A stretch of 64,000 bases of DNA from JBBQVS01 sp038211295 (lineage in GTDB: Bacteria > Chloroflexota > Ktedonobacteria > Ktedonobacterales > Ktedonobacteraceae), in NCBI GenBank assembly GCA_038211295.1, contig JBBQVS010000001.1, positions 62,001 through 126,000 on the forward strand, given 5' to 3'. The notes below the pieces were generated by a model. That model had not been told where the DNA came from. It worked only from the letters and a program-made list of their open reading frames with translations, and did not search any database. A program made the position numbers and the translations under genes. Shown here piece after piece: positions 51,005 through 59,926 of this stretch (the stretch's first letter is position 1; every line of letters begins with the position of its first letter).

Positions 51005-52382
51005 ACTTGCTGTCACGGCGATGCACTACCATATTTACGCCATACTTTGGGCGTATCGTGATGTTTTTTGCCGGGTCTGGTTCAATCTGTTGGCCTGGCA
51101 CAAGCTCGAATGTAACACGCTGTGCAAGTGCCGCGAGCAAAAGCTGTCCCTCCATCATCGCGAAATGGTTGCCGATACAGATGCGTGGGCCGGCTCCAAA
51201 TGGCATGTAGGCATGACGTGGCAACTTCTTTTCGTTTACTGGCGTAAAACGTTCGGGGTCAAATTTTTCTGGCTCTGGAAAGAAATCAGGGCGACGGTGC
51301 AAGGTGTAAGATGAAATAAACACAATATCCGATTTCCGCACAGAATAGCCAGTAACATCTACGTCACGCAAGGGTGCACGTGAAGTCGCATATGCTGGCG
51401 GGTAAAGCCGCAGCGTCTCTTTGAATACCTGTAAACAATAGGGGAGACGTGCAAGATCGGCATAGGTTGGGGCGCGACCCTGCAAGACGCTATCAACCTC
51501 TGTTTGTACCTTTTGGTAAATGGCAGGGTGTGATGCCAACAAGTACCATGTCCATGCAAGTGCGGTAGCTGTAGTTTCATGACCGGCACCAAAAAGCGTC
51601 AACGCTTCGTCAATAACCTGCTCATCACTCATGGGTTTCCCCTCTTCATCTTTGCTACAGAGCAAGACCGAGAGAAAGTCGTTACGCTCCTGCGCCTCAG
51701 CGTGTCGCTTTTCGATCAACTTCTGAATTCGGCCACGCAGCACTGCTATCGCCTCGCGGGTGTGCTTATTGCGCTTCGTGGGCCAACTTAACGAGAGCGG
51801 CATAAGCTGTGAGAGGTTATGACTGACGTGCGATAATGTGGTCGTCATTGCCTCCCCCAGTTCATCGGTTTCTGTAAAAACATCGGCATCAAAAAGCACT
51901 TTGCCAATAATGCTCATTGTGAGATTGGTCATTTCACGGCTGACATCAAGTGTTTCCTCTTGCCGCCACTCCCTCTGAATAAGTTCGCTGTAGTGCGCCA
52001 TTGTATCAGCGTAACTTATAATGTGGCGTGGTTGAAATGATGGTGCCATAAGCTTACGCTGCCGCCGATGAATGTCTCCTTCGCTGACAAAAAGGCCGTT
52101 CCCGACAACAGGACGGAACGCGTTGTGAATTGCTGCCCCTTTATCAAAGTCGTCTGCGTGTTCCACAAAAATGCTCTGCACAGCTTCAGGCGTGTTGAAA
52201 AAGATGACGCGGAAGGGGCCAAAATGGAAGCTTCCAACGTCTCCACATTGACGTACCACACGCAAATATAGGTTGAGACGGTCTCTTGTATGCTCTGATA
52301 AACTACCGACGAGTGGAAGTTCCGCGATGTGAGGAATGACTTTTGCTGGTTGTTTGGGAGTCTCTATTGTTTGAGTTGACAC
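51003..52382 (-). CDS. Cytochrome P450 (class with canonical I-helix)
   Basis: 459-aa P450 resembling the CYP102/CYP4-like soluble bacterial group. The heme loop FGAGPRICIGNHFA, the K-helix ETLR in FKETLRLYPP, and the I-helix FGAGHETTATALAW with the usual acid-Thr pair are all present. The start is GTG at 52382 after GAGAGG. No reductase domain is fused and no redox partner adjoins. Fatty-acid-like or aromatic substrates are possible but not supported. It is divergent from a DUF4032 gene. Confidence 0.94.
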   Translation of the reverse strand: MSTQTIETPKQPAKVIPHIAELPLVGSLSEHTRDRLNLYLRVVRQCGDVGSFHFGPFRVIFFNTPEAVQSIFVEHADDFDKGAAIHNAFRPVVGNGLFVSEGDIHRRQRKLMAPSFQPRHIISYADTMAHYSELIQREWRQEETLDVSREMTNLTMSIIGKVLFDADVFTETDELGEAMTTTLSHVSHNLSQLMPLSLSWPTKRNKHTREAIAVLRGRIQKLIEKRHAEAQERNDFLSVLLCSKDEEGKPMSDEQVIDEALTLFGAGHETTATALAWTWYLLASHPAIYQKVQTEVDSVLQGRAPTYADLARLPYCLQVFKETLRLYPPAYATSRAPLRDVDVTGYSVRKSDIVFISSYTLHRRPDFFPEPEKFDPERFTPVNEKKLPRHAYMPFGAGPRICIGNHFAMMEGQLLLAALAQRVTFELVPGQQIEPDPAKNITIRPKYGVNMVVHRRDSK

Positions 52383-52551
52383 GCTTCTTTTTTCCTCTCA
52401 GTATGACAAAAAGTTCCAGTTTATTTTGCCCTGCACGAACACATTAGCAGATCGTAGTATACTTCTACAGCTTGCAGGGAGATGTCGTACAATGCTAGTA
52501 TCATAGTAATATTATACCTCGTTCTGGCTACTATATTGAGGAGTTTTCATC

Positions 52552-54000
52552 ATAGCTATTCATAATACAACCATACAATTTCTCATGGGTGCTGAGGATC
52601 GCCGCCGCCTTGAGGGCTTGCCCTGGAATCGTCCAATGGAAGAATGGGTGAGTCAGGGCGTGGAGGTACTCAATATTCGGCGTGGCGACTCGCGCCACCC
52701 AGTCGTTTTTGTTGAGCGTGAGAAGGTACGCTACGCTCTTAAAGAGACAACGCCGCGCATGGCTGAACGTGAAATACGGAGCTTTCGCGAGATCGAGCGG
52801 CGCGGTATTCCAGCGTTGAGTCCAGTCGGTGTGGTTATTTCGCCTGCACCATCTATCGCGCTCGACGTACCAAAGCTTGGCGGCATCACACAATATATCA
52901 ATGGGGATAGGGGATACACGGTGACGCGGCTCGCACCTCGCGTTATTCCACATGTCTTGCTGTACCGTCTGCCGTTTACGCGACGCACAAAGCAACGGCT
53001 TCTGTCAGCGGTTGCCGTTCTGATGATCGAGTTGCACGAACATGGTATCTACTGGGGCGATCCGTCGCTGGCAAATGCATTGCTGCGAATCGATGGCAGA
53101 AGTATTCTCGCGATTATGGCGGACGCCGAAACTTCTGAACTGTTTTCCGGCCCCATTAGCGATGGGTTACGTGAGCAGGATCTGGCAATGTTCGCGGAGT
53201 CGCTTTCCTGGCAAGCAGAAGACCTGCGTATCCTGCGAGGCTTGCCAGAGGATACCCAGGTTCTCGACGATGCAGACTTCCGTTACTTTGAGCAACGGTA
53301 TCGTTGGCTCCGTCGCGAACACGCTCGCATGGCTGCCTCTTTGACTGACACGACACGGCAACAGGTACAACAATCGTTGCAGACACTACACCATTGGGGC
53401 TTCTCGCTGCTAGGAACAACAGGCCATATTATCAAGCAACTAACAACGGTGCTTCCCGGCTGGCATCAACGCCGCATCTACGACTTGTTACACATCACGA
53501 TTCCGCGTGTCTACGCACACCAATTTTACGATATGATTCTTGGGCATCAGGCCATCCTGTCGGCACGAGAAGGCCACGATGTAAGCTTAGAAAAAGCAGC
53601 GCAGAATTGGTATACACGCTACCACTTGCCTGCCATTCTGCTGCTCCGCCAGAATTTGACCACTGGCGAAGATCCAATGCAGGCATACTTTGCCGTTATG
53701 CAACACAAATGGGACATGAGCCGCCGCGCAAAGCATGAGGTGCCACTCGAAGAGGCAATTCTGGACTGGCTGATGCAAAAAGCAGATAAAGGGACGCTTG
53801 GCACGGTTGACCCCGCGACCATCGCGACCTGGTGGACTGACCGCAAACCCGTTGCAGCAGCACTGGAGCCACCAGAGATCGAGAGCGCGGAATTAGAGCC
53901 ATTGCTTTCGTCTGGCGAGAAGCCGCTTGTGCGCCTGCCTCAACAGGAGTTAGAGCAGAAGCTGCCAGAAATTTTAGACAAGGTACAGAATAAAGAATAG
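52552..54000 (+). CDS. DUF4032 kinase-like protein, possible non-ATG start
   Basis: A protein of 471 aa from the first ATG (52585), or about 482 from an upstream codon. DUF4032 resembles small-molecule kinases of the Kdo/WaaP type. The catalytic-loop-like HEHGIYWGDPSLANALL, the VRYALKE Lys strand and a following IMADAETSE segment are visible, while the C-terminal half is unassigned. The ATG lacks a ribosome site. GAGGAG (52538-52543) is followed in frame by ATC, ATA (52552) and ATT codons with no intervening stop, and the extra residues extend the N-terminus toward LPW in the family's usual way. I therefore give ATA as a tentative start. Confidence 0.8.
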   Translation: MAIHNTTIQFLMGAEDRRRLEGLPWNRPMEEWVSQGVEVLNIRRGDSRHPVVFVEREKVRYALKETTPRMAEREIRSFREIERRGIPALSPVGVVISPAPSIALDVPKLGGITQYINGDRGYTVTRLAPRVIPHVLLYRLPFTRRTKQRLLSAVAVLMIELHEHGIYWGDPSLANALLRIDGRSILAIMADAETSELFSGPISDGLREQDLAMFAESLSWQAEDLRILRGLPEDTQVLDDADFRYFEQRYRWLRREHARMAASLTDTTRQQVQQSLQTLHHWGFSLLGTTGHIIKQLTTVLPGWHQRRIYDLLHITIPRVYAHQFYDMILGHQAILSAREGHDVSLEKAAQNWYTRYHLPAILLLRQNLTTGEDPMQAYFAVMQHKWDMSRRAKHEVPLEEAILDWLMQKADKGTLGTVDPATIATWWTDRKPVAAALEPPEIESAELEPLLSSGEKPLVRLPQQELEQKLPEILDKVQNKE

Positions 54001-54026
54001 GGCAGCAGCATTGATGCTGCTACCCC
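54000..54026. terminator. Bidirectional hairpin between convergent genes
   Basis: GGG-c-AGCAGCAT-tg-ATGCTGCT-a-CCC hairpin between the DUF4032 gene and convergent recA. Confidence 0.6.
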
Positions 54027-54051
54027 ATATGTCCACTAGAGGGGAAAGAGG

Positions 54052-55176
54052 TTATTCTTCGGCTTCGAGAATGTCCGCTTCTGCCTCTTCTGTTTCCTCT
54101 ACCGCTTCGACTTCGCCTGTCTGGAACGATGTGATATTGCCGCGAATTTGCTCTTCGATGGCACTGGCAACGTCGGTATTCTGCCGCAAAAACTCTTTCG
54201 CGTTTTCTCGGCCCTGTCCAAGACGAATATCGCCAATCGTAAACCATGCGCCACTCTTCTTGACCAGACCCATTTCCAGACCGAGGTCAATCAGGCCACC
54301 CTCGCGCGAAATACCTTCGCTATACATGATGTCAAACTCAGCGGTCTTGAATGGTGGGGCAACCTTGTTTTTGATGACGCGCACGCGTGTGCGATTGCCT
54401 ACCACATCCTGGCCTTGCTTGATAGAGTCGGTGCGGCGAATGTCCAGACGCACCGAGGCGTAGAACTTGAGTGCCTTGCCGCCGGCAGTCGTTTCAGGAT
54501 TGCCAAACATAACACCAATCTTCTCGCGCAACTGGTTGGTGAAGATGACGGCGGTATGCGAGGTACTGATGGCTCCAGTCAACTTACGCAGTGCCTGGCT
54601 CATCAAACGGGCCTGTAAGCCCACGTGTGAGTCGCCCATCTCGCCCTCGATTTCGGCGCGTGGTGTGAGAGCCGCAACGGAGTCGATAACAATTACGTCG
54701 ATAGCATTGCTGCGAACCAGTGAGTCCACAATCTCCAATGCTTGTTCGCCAGTATCTGGCTGTGAGATGAGCAGGTTATTGGTATCCACACCACACTTGC
54801 CCGCGTAGACGGGATCAAACGTATGCTCGGCATCGACAAAAGCGGCGTAGCCACCCGCACGCTGCACACTGGCGATAATGTGTTGGCAGAGGGTGGTTTT
54901 ACCAGAGGACTCAGGGCCATAAATTTCTGTGATACGTCCCTTTGGAATACCGCCGATACCCAGTGCAAGGTCTAGTGAGATAGAGCCGGTTGGAATTGCT
55001 TCAACGTGAACTTTCGCTGCCTCACCCAGTTTCATGACCGCACCTTTTCCAAAGCGGCGTTCAATCTGTGAGAGAGTGAGTTCAATGGCTTTTTCGCGAT
55101 CAGTCATGGCGGGTGAGTTCGCGCTTATCGCGCTGCGGTCTACTGCCGCAGCTTTTTCTTTTTTGCTTACTGCCAT
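54052..55176 (-). CDS. recA: RecA recombinase
   Basis: 374-aa central recombinase for homologous recombination and the SOS response. Walker A is GPESSGKTT (87-95), and IDSVAALTPRAEIEGEMGDSHVGLQARLMSQALRKL contains Walker B and loop 1. An acidic C-terminal tail regulates activity in this family. The ATG at 55176 lacks a nearby Shine-Dalgarno; the closest AGGAGG is 40 nt upstream within a short overlapping reading frame (18 codons, ending 10 nt after the recA ATG). Translational coupling is a possibility. Confidence 0.96.
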   Translation of the reverse strand: MAVSKKEKAAAVDRSAISANSPAMTDREKAIELTLSQIERRFGKGAVMKLGEAAKVHVEAIPTGSISLDLALGIGGIPKGRITEIYGPESSGKTTLCQHIIASVQRAGGYAAFVDAEHTFDPVYAGKCGVDTNNLLISQPDTGEQALEIVDSLVRSNAIDVIVIDSVAALTPRAEIEGEMGDSHVGLQARLMSQALRKLTGAISTSHTAVIFTNQLREKIGVMFGNPETTAGGKALKFYASVRLDIRRTDSIKQGQDVVGNRTRVRVIKNKVAPPFKTAEFDIMYSEGISREGGLIDLGLEMGLVKKSGAWFTIGDIRLGQGRENAKEFLRQNTDVASAIEEQIRGNITSFQTGEVEAVEETEEAEADILEAEE

Positions 55177-55548
55177 ATGGTGTTACAGGATGTGATGCCG
55201 CGAGGGGCCTCGTCCTCCTGCATTCCTCCTTTTGTGGTACATGCTTCCCAGAAGGGAACAATGTTTCTCAATAAATGTAGTGAGGCACAAAGGATGCATA
55301 TGGCAAAGGAGATAAGGGAAACAAGGTCTTTTGCCTGGTTTCTGCCAATGCATTCCGATACGTCTCGCATACTAGTGCTTTCCTACGTATCTATTCTTTG
55401 ACAAGGGTGAGAAGTCGGAAATAGGGGCAGGTGCTCTCTTGCCTGCTCTATTGCAATAGAACAATTGTACCATAGAGTTTTTCGCGTGTCAAGCGTAGTA
55501 GAGAGACGCCAACCAGCGTCTCTGCAAGTGGTTGGCGTCTCCCCAACA
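55177..55548 (-). promoter_or_regulatory. recA upstream region
   Basis: Contains two one-mismatch matches to the Gram-positive LexA box GAACNNNNGTTC: GAACAATGTTTC (55256-55267) and GAACAATTGTAC (55459-55470). Neither is proven. A short open frame overlaps the recA start. The 5' end of the region overlaps the recR terminator. Confidence 0.35.
55503..55541 (-). terminator. Terminator hairpin after recR
   Basis: Perfect 13-bp stem GAGACGCCAACCA / TGGTTGGCGTCTC with a 13-nt loop, directly after recR on the minus strand, with only a short T-run. Confidence 0.75.
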
Positions 55549-56157
55549 CTACATTTCACGACGCCCTTCGAGCGCACGGCGTAGCGTTCCCTCATCAGCA
55601 TATTCAAGGTCGCTCCCGTTTGAGAGGCCACGTGCAAGCGCGGTAATATGCAACTCTGGCTTGCCAACGGTGGCGAGTTCGAGTTTGACGTGACCAGCAG
55701 TCATGTCGCCAAGTAGCCCTGGATTCATCGCAAGAATGATCTCGCGCACATCACTTTGCTCAACGCGTCGTACCAATTCGCTGATACGCAGGTCTTTGAC
55801 GCCAATACCATCCATCGGTGAAACGCGCCCATGCAAAACGTGATAGAGACCTTTATACACACCCGTCTTTTCTAGCGCGATCAGGTCCAATGGTTCCTCT
55901 ACAACACAGATAATGCTCTGGTTACGACTGGAATTGTTACAGATCGCACACGGATCGGTTTCCGTGATGTTGAAACACCGTGAGCAGTAGATGATACTCT
56001 CTTTAACGCGTATGATAGCTTCCGCCAGACGCCGTGCCTGATCGGTGGGACTACGCAGCACGAAAAAGGTTAAGCGTTGGGCCGTCTTCACGCCAATACC
56101 TGGAAGTTTAGAAAACTCTTCGACCAGTGCCGCGACTGGTGGTGCAATATCGCTCAT
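55549..56157 (-). CDS. recR: Recombination protein RecR
   Basis: 202-aa RecR, which loads RecA with RecF/RecO at gaps. An N-terminal HhH (FSKLPGIGVKTAQRL), the C4 zinc finger (CSRC...CAIC, ~57-71) and the Toprim domain starting CVVEEPLDLIALE are visible. It is the last gene of dnaX-ybaB-recR, a conserved bacterial order. The gap to ybaB is 3 nt. Confidence 0.96.
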   Translation of the reverse strand: MSDIAPPVAALVEEFSKLPGIGVKTAQRLTFFVLRSPTDQARRLAEAIIRVKESIIYCSRCFNITETDPCAICNNSSRNQSIICVVEEPLDLIALEKTGVYKGLYHVLHGRVSPMDGIGVKDLRISELVRRVEQSDVREIILAMNPGLLGDMTAGHVKLELATVGKPELHITALARGLSNGSDLEYADEGTLRRALEGRREM

Positions 56158-56160
56158 GTT

Positions 56161-56457
56161 TTAGAATAGTCCTGGGATTTTTACGCCACCCGTGACGTTG
56201 TTTGCCATCTTTTGCTGTGCATCGTTTGCTTTGTCGAAAGCATCCTTTGCTGCGGCACGCACCATCACTTCTAGCTCCACGATCTCGTCGGCACTAAATG
56301 CTTCGGGATCAATTTTCACGTCGGTAATTTCAAATTTGCCGGTCATAGTGATGGTTACAGCACCACCGCCGGCGGTTCCCTCAAACTTGGTGGCCTCTAA
56401 CTCTTCTTGCATCTTGACCAATTTTTGTTGCATTTTCTGAATTTCGCGCATATTCAT
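56161..56457 (-). CDS. YbaB/EbfC nucleoid-associated protein
   Basis: 98-aa DNA-binding dimer of the YbaB/EbfC family. Visible features are the basic helical N-terminus MREIQKMQQKLVKMQEEL and the conserved AGGGAVTITMTGKFEITDVKIDPE strand region. It lies between dnaX and recR with near-zero spacing, as in most bacteria. Confidence 0.94.
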   Translation of the reverse strand: MNMREIQKMQQKLVKMQEELEATKFEGTAGGGAVTITMTGKFEITDVKIDPEAFSADEIVELEVMVRAAAKDAFDKANDAQQKMANNVTGGVKIPGLF

Positions 56458-56475
56458 GAAGTGCTATTCCTCTTT

Positions 56476-58650
56476 CTACTGATACTTTGGTTCAACTTCT
56501 TTAATGTTCGCCTTGAACGTTCGTATGACTTCTTTTACGACAAGATCGTTTTTTGCCTTCTTTTCGAGAACATCACGCATCGTTTCACGCGGCACCTCGT
56601 CCTCTAGTGCATCCTGCGGCTGCGTGTTTCCAGCTACAGGTTTCTCACTAGTAGTATTCTCGCTCACATCCCGCGTTCTGGCAAGCGGGGAAGCGGTGTT
56701 CTTTGGCGGCGTAAGTTGCACCGTAGTGGAAGCCGCCTGCGGGGGCCTCTGCTGTTCCGTCGGTCTAGGCGATGTTGGGACGGGTGCGGTTCCCGTTAGT
56801 TCGCGATACGGGGGCCTCTGCGATTGCGTCGCTACGCCAGAATTCGCGACTCGTCCATTCGTATTTTGCAGCGGAGGTGGCGGCAATGGAATAATCGCTT
56901 GCCCCGGTGGGAGTAGCCGAACCTGGCATTCTTGCTCAAGTTCTATTTTCAGTGCCCACTCGATGGATATACGCCGCTCTTCCTTTTGTAGAGTATCATA
57001 GTGAAACTTGCCCGATGCCTGTAACACAATCACAGGCATAGTATTAGTGCCTTCCACCGCTAGAATAGTATAGCCATTCAAGACGGCCTGAATCATACTA
57101 CCATCTTTACGCGTCTTGACACGACGTTTAACCTCCTCCCACTTTTCCTTGATGTCCTCGACAGTAATCGCAGGTGCGGCGTTCTCTGAAACCTGCTCGA
57201 CTATTACTGATTGCTCTGGTTGTACCTCTCGTTGCGGAACGGTAGAAAGAGCGGGGCGCGTTGGCGGCGCGACAGGTTCTTCATATTCATCACTGTCATC
57301 CATAGGCAGGTCATCCCAATCTGGCAAACCGTCCGGTTTCCGTATCGGTACGGGTTGTTTCATGATGTTCACAGACTGCACTACCGGAGGGTGTTTCGGC
57401 TCTGGTGCCTGGACAGCTGACATAATTGGTGTGGGCGCAACAGGCGGTGGGGTGATCGTGCGCGTTGGCTCCTGTGAGTACACGGCACGCAATGGAGGAT
57501 TTATGGGTGCCGATGAAGTGTTACTTTGCTTCACCAGTTGAGCAGGAGCGGCTTGCCCGTTGCGGTGACGCGCAATACATGCTAAGAGAGCCAGTTCCAG
57601 ACCCAACTGTGGTGTCCCTTGATTCTTCTGCATCAACTCATTTTGCGCGAAGACACGGGCGCAATCGGTCAACTCTTCAAGACTAAAGAACTGGGCGGTC
57701 TGTGTAATATCGCGTATCTCATCCTCAGTGCTATCAAGGATTTCCGCAATATTCGCTCCTGCACTGTGCAGCATCATCGCACGCATATACTCAGCGACCT
57801 GCATGTTAAGCTGTCGGAGGTCTGCTCCGGCCTCGACAAGTTCATGTACGAGGTACAAACCTGCGGCACTATCACAATTGGCGATGTGTGTAACAAACTT
57901 CTGAATCGCGCGGGGATCCGCGACTCCAAGCATGGTCTGCACCTTTGCTAGACTTATGTCGTGTCCAGAGTAGGCGATAGCTTGATCGAGCAAACTCAAA
58001 GCATCGCGCATTCCCCCCGCTGCCGCACGCGCAACCAACTCTGCGGCACCACGATCAATCGTGATTCGCTCTTCGCCTGCAATAAACAGAAGATGCTTGA
58101 CGATTTCGCGCGTGGTGATACGTTTGAAATCGAAACGCTGGCAACGAGAGAGAACGGTAGGAAGCATCTTATGCACATCGGTGGTCGCTAGCACAAAGAT
58201 AGCGTATTCTGGCGGCTCTTCTAGTGTTTTGAGCAGAGCGTTAAATGCTTCTACCGTCAGCATATGAGCTTCGTCGAGAATGTACACCTTGTACTTTCCC
58301 TCTGAGGGGCGAATCATAACCTTTTCGCGGAGTTCACGAATGCTATCGATACCACGATTAGAGGCCGCGTCTATCTCAATCACATTGAACGAGTTGCCCG
58401 CCGTAATCTCACGGCACTGCTCACAGATGTTGCATGGTTCGCCATTCTGACGATTGGTGCAATTGAGCGTCTTGGCAAGGAGACGCGCCGTGCTCGTTTT
58501 ACCAGTACCACGCGGCCCTGTGAATATGTACGCATGTCTAAGCTGGTTAGTATCGAGCGCGTTTTTGAGTGTCTCTACTATGGGTTCCTGACCCACGAGG
58601 TCAGAGAACGTTTGCGAACGCCATTTGCGGTACAGTGATTGTGAGGCCAT
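56476..58650 (-). CDS. dnaX: DNA polymerase III subunits gamma/tau
   Basis: About 724-aa clamp-loader ATPase. The AAA+ domain has YRKWRSQTFSDLVGQEP, Walker A GPRGTGKTSTARLL, a four-Cys zinc site (CTNRQNGEPCNICEQC), DEAHMLTVEAFNALLKTLEEPP (Walker B) and SRCQRFDF (sensor/SRC). Domain III follows, then a long Pro/Thr-rich linker and a C-terminal tau-like domain (about 520-724). The ATG at 58650 gives the universal start; 14 upstream codons are open but unlikely. No clear programmed-frameshift site was seen. The SRP RNA gene lies directly upstream. Confidence 0.94.
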   Translation of the reverse strand: MASQSLYRKWRSQTFSDLVGQEPIVETLKNALDTNQLRHAYIFTGPRGTGKTSTARLLAKTLNCTNRQNGEPCNICEQCREITAGNSFNVIEIDAASNRGIDSIRELREKVMIRPSEGKYKVYILDEAHMLTVEAFNALLKTLEEPPEYAIFVLATTDVHKMLPTVLSRCQRFDFKRITTREIVKHLLFIAGEERITIDRGAAELVARAAAGGMRDALSLLDQAIAYSGHDISLAKVQTMLGVADPRAIQKFVTHIANCDSAAGLYLVHELVEAGADLRQLNMQVAEYMRAMMLHSAGANIAEILDSTEDEIRDITQTAQFFSLEELTDCARVFAQNELMQKNQGTPQLGLELALLACIARHRNGQAAPAQLVKQSNTSSAPINPPLRAVYSQEPTRTITPPPVAPTPIMSAVQAPEPKHPPVVQSVNIMKQPVPIRKPDGLPDWDDLPMDDSDEYEEPVAPPTRPALSTVPQREVQPEQSVIVEQVSENAAPAITVEDIKEKWEEVKRRVKTRKDGSMIQAVLNGYTILAVEGTNTMPVIVLQASGKFHYDTLQKEERRISIEWALKIELEQECQVRLLPPGQAIIPLPPPPLQNTNGRVANSGVATQSQRPPYRELTGTAPVPTSPRPTEQQRPPQAASTTVQLTPPKNTASPLARTRDVSENTTSEKPVAGNTQPQDALEDEVPRETMRDVLEKKAKNDLVVKEVIRTFKANIKEVEPKYQ

Positions 58651-58738
58651 ATGTGTAACTCCCGCCCTGCGTGTCCTTGTGACGGGCCGCAATCCAAGAA
58701 CCCCTGAATAAGAGGAGAAATATGCAATGAGCGTAACG

Positions 58739-58934
58739 GAAAACCGACTTTCGCCCGGCTCTGCCGGTTAGCGTAATCAGGCACCCCTGCGGCACCCAGA
58801 GAGGTCCACTTACCGTTGCTTCCTCACGGACCTAGCGGGGTTCACAGACATCTGCCGCGCAGGACCCAATTACGCCAACCGACAGGGCTGGAAGAAAATC
58901 GGCCCGTCCTACTTGAGTATTACTTCTGTAGGAC
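58739..58934 (-). ncRNA. ffs: Signal recognition particle RNA (4.5S-like)
   Basis: Transcribed on the minus strand. The conserved domain IV is visible at about 58803-58835 (GGTCCGTGAGGAAGCAACGGTAAGTGGACC-like hairpin with the GGAAG/AGCA loops). Long pairing of the arms (GTCGGTTGGCGTAAT with ATTACGCTAACCGGC, and the AAAGTCGG end) makes the rod. It lies upstream of dnaX, its usual position. The 5' end is predicted from the promoter; the 3' end is approximate. There is an extra hairpin at the 5' end (GTCCTAC...GTAGGAC). Confidence 0.88.
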
Positions 58935-58940
58935 AGACGT

Positions 58941-58969
58941 ATATTACTCTTTTTTGACAGGTTTGTCAA
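58941..58969 (-). promoter_or_regulatory. SRP RNA promoter inside the mtnP 3' end
   Basis: TTGACA (58969-58964), 17-nt spacer, TATTAC-type -10 read as TAATAT (58946-58941) on the minus strand. The -35 overlaps the TGA stop of mtnP. Confidence 0.85.
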
Positions 58970-59841
58970 CTAACATATTTACCAATCAGAAGACGATACT
59001 TTTCTTTGACCTCGACAGGAATTGCCGCCCTATCCGTGATAATCGACGTGGCTAACGCGCTCGCACACCCACATGTTGCTCCAGTACGATCTGCAGGTAT
59101 GGTGTGCGCGACGCTGTGTAATATGCGCTGCGCGTTAGCAATATTCGCACCCAGATTGCCCATGACCATTTCGACGGTGACGGACTCCTCGGACTCATGC
59201 CAGCAATCATAGTCGGTAGCACACGCGATGGTAGCGTAACAAAGCTCGGCCTCACGCGCCAGCTTCGCCTCTGGCAAGGCAGTCATGCCAATAATGTCCA
59301 TGCCCCATTGCCGATAGGCGTTCGACTCGGCTTTCGTCGAGAAAAGCGGCCCTTCCATACAAACAAAGGTGCCACCTTCATGCACCCGCACATCGTCCAG
59401 TGCCTGCGCCGCGCTCAATAACATCTTGCTCAAAGCAGGACAAAACGGTTCGGCAAAGGTACAGTGTACGACGATCCCGCCCTCGAAAAAGCTGTTGACG
59501 CGGCTCTTGGTGCGGTCAAAAAGCTGGTCGGGAATAACGAGATCGCGTGGCGCAATCTGTTCACGGAGACTTCCAACGGCACTCACCGAAATAACATATT
59601 CGACGCCAAGACTTTTCAAAGCCCATATATTGGCGCGGGCGGGAATTTCCGTTGGGCTAAGACGATGCCCACGCCCGTGACGCGGTAGAAAAGCCATCGA
59701 AACGCCTCCAACATTGCCAACGGTAATGGCATCGCTGGGATCGCCAAACGGCGTTTGCACGCGCACCTCCTCAACGTCGGTCATTCCCTCCATGCGATAT
59801 AGTCCACTCCCGCCAATCACGCCAATGGTTGCCTGTGCCAT
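58966..59841 (-). CDS. mtnP: S-methyl-5'-thioadenosine phosphorylase
   Basis: About 291-aa MTAP that converts methylthioadenosine and phosphate to adenine and methylthioribose-1-P, the first methionine-salvage step. The N-terminal GVIGGSGLY, RHGRGHRLSP (phosphate/ribose region), CMEGPLFSTKAES and the base-pocket region around CATDYDCW are present. The ATG at 59841 fits the family start. Nine upstream codons (from 59868) are dispensable. The next genes, tyrS and the homocysteine methyltransferase fusion, suggest a one-carbon/methionine neighbourhood. Confidence 0.94.
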   Translation of the reverse strand: MAQATIGVIGGSGLYRMEGMTDVEEVRVQTPFGDPSDAITVGNVGGVSMAFLPRHGRGHRLSPTEIPARANIWALKSLGVEYVISVSAVGSLREQIAPRDLVIPDQLFDRTKSRVNSFFEGGIVVHCTFAEPFCPALSKMLLSAAQALDDVRVHEGGTFVCMEGPLFSTKAESNAYRQWGMDIIGMTALPEAKLAREAELCYATIACATDYDCWHESEESVTVEMVMGNLGANIANAQRILHSVAHTIPADRTGATCGCASALATSIITDRAAIPVEVKEKYRLLIGKYVS

Positions 59842-59926
59842 GTGTTCACTCTTTCTTGGATAAAACAAAGAAATAGGTCATACCCGGTACGCCCTTATTT
59901 TGCCGCATTCTTTTTGATGAGAAGTA

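Noticed and set aside
56476..58650. Programmed frameshift in dnaX
   Set aside because: I found no A-rich slippery heptamer followed by a clear stem-loop in the expected region.
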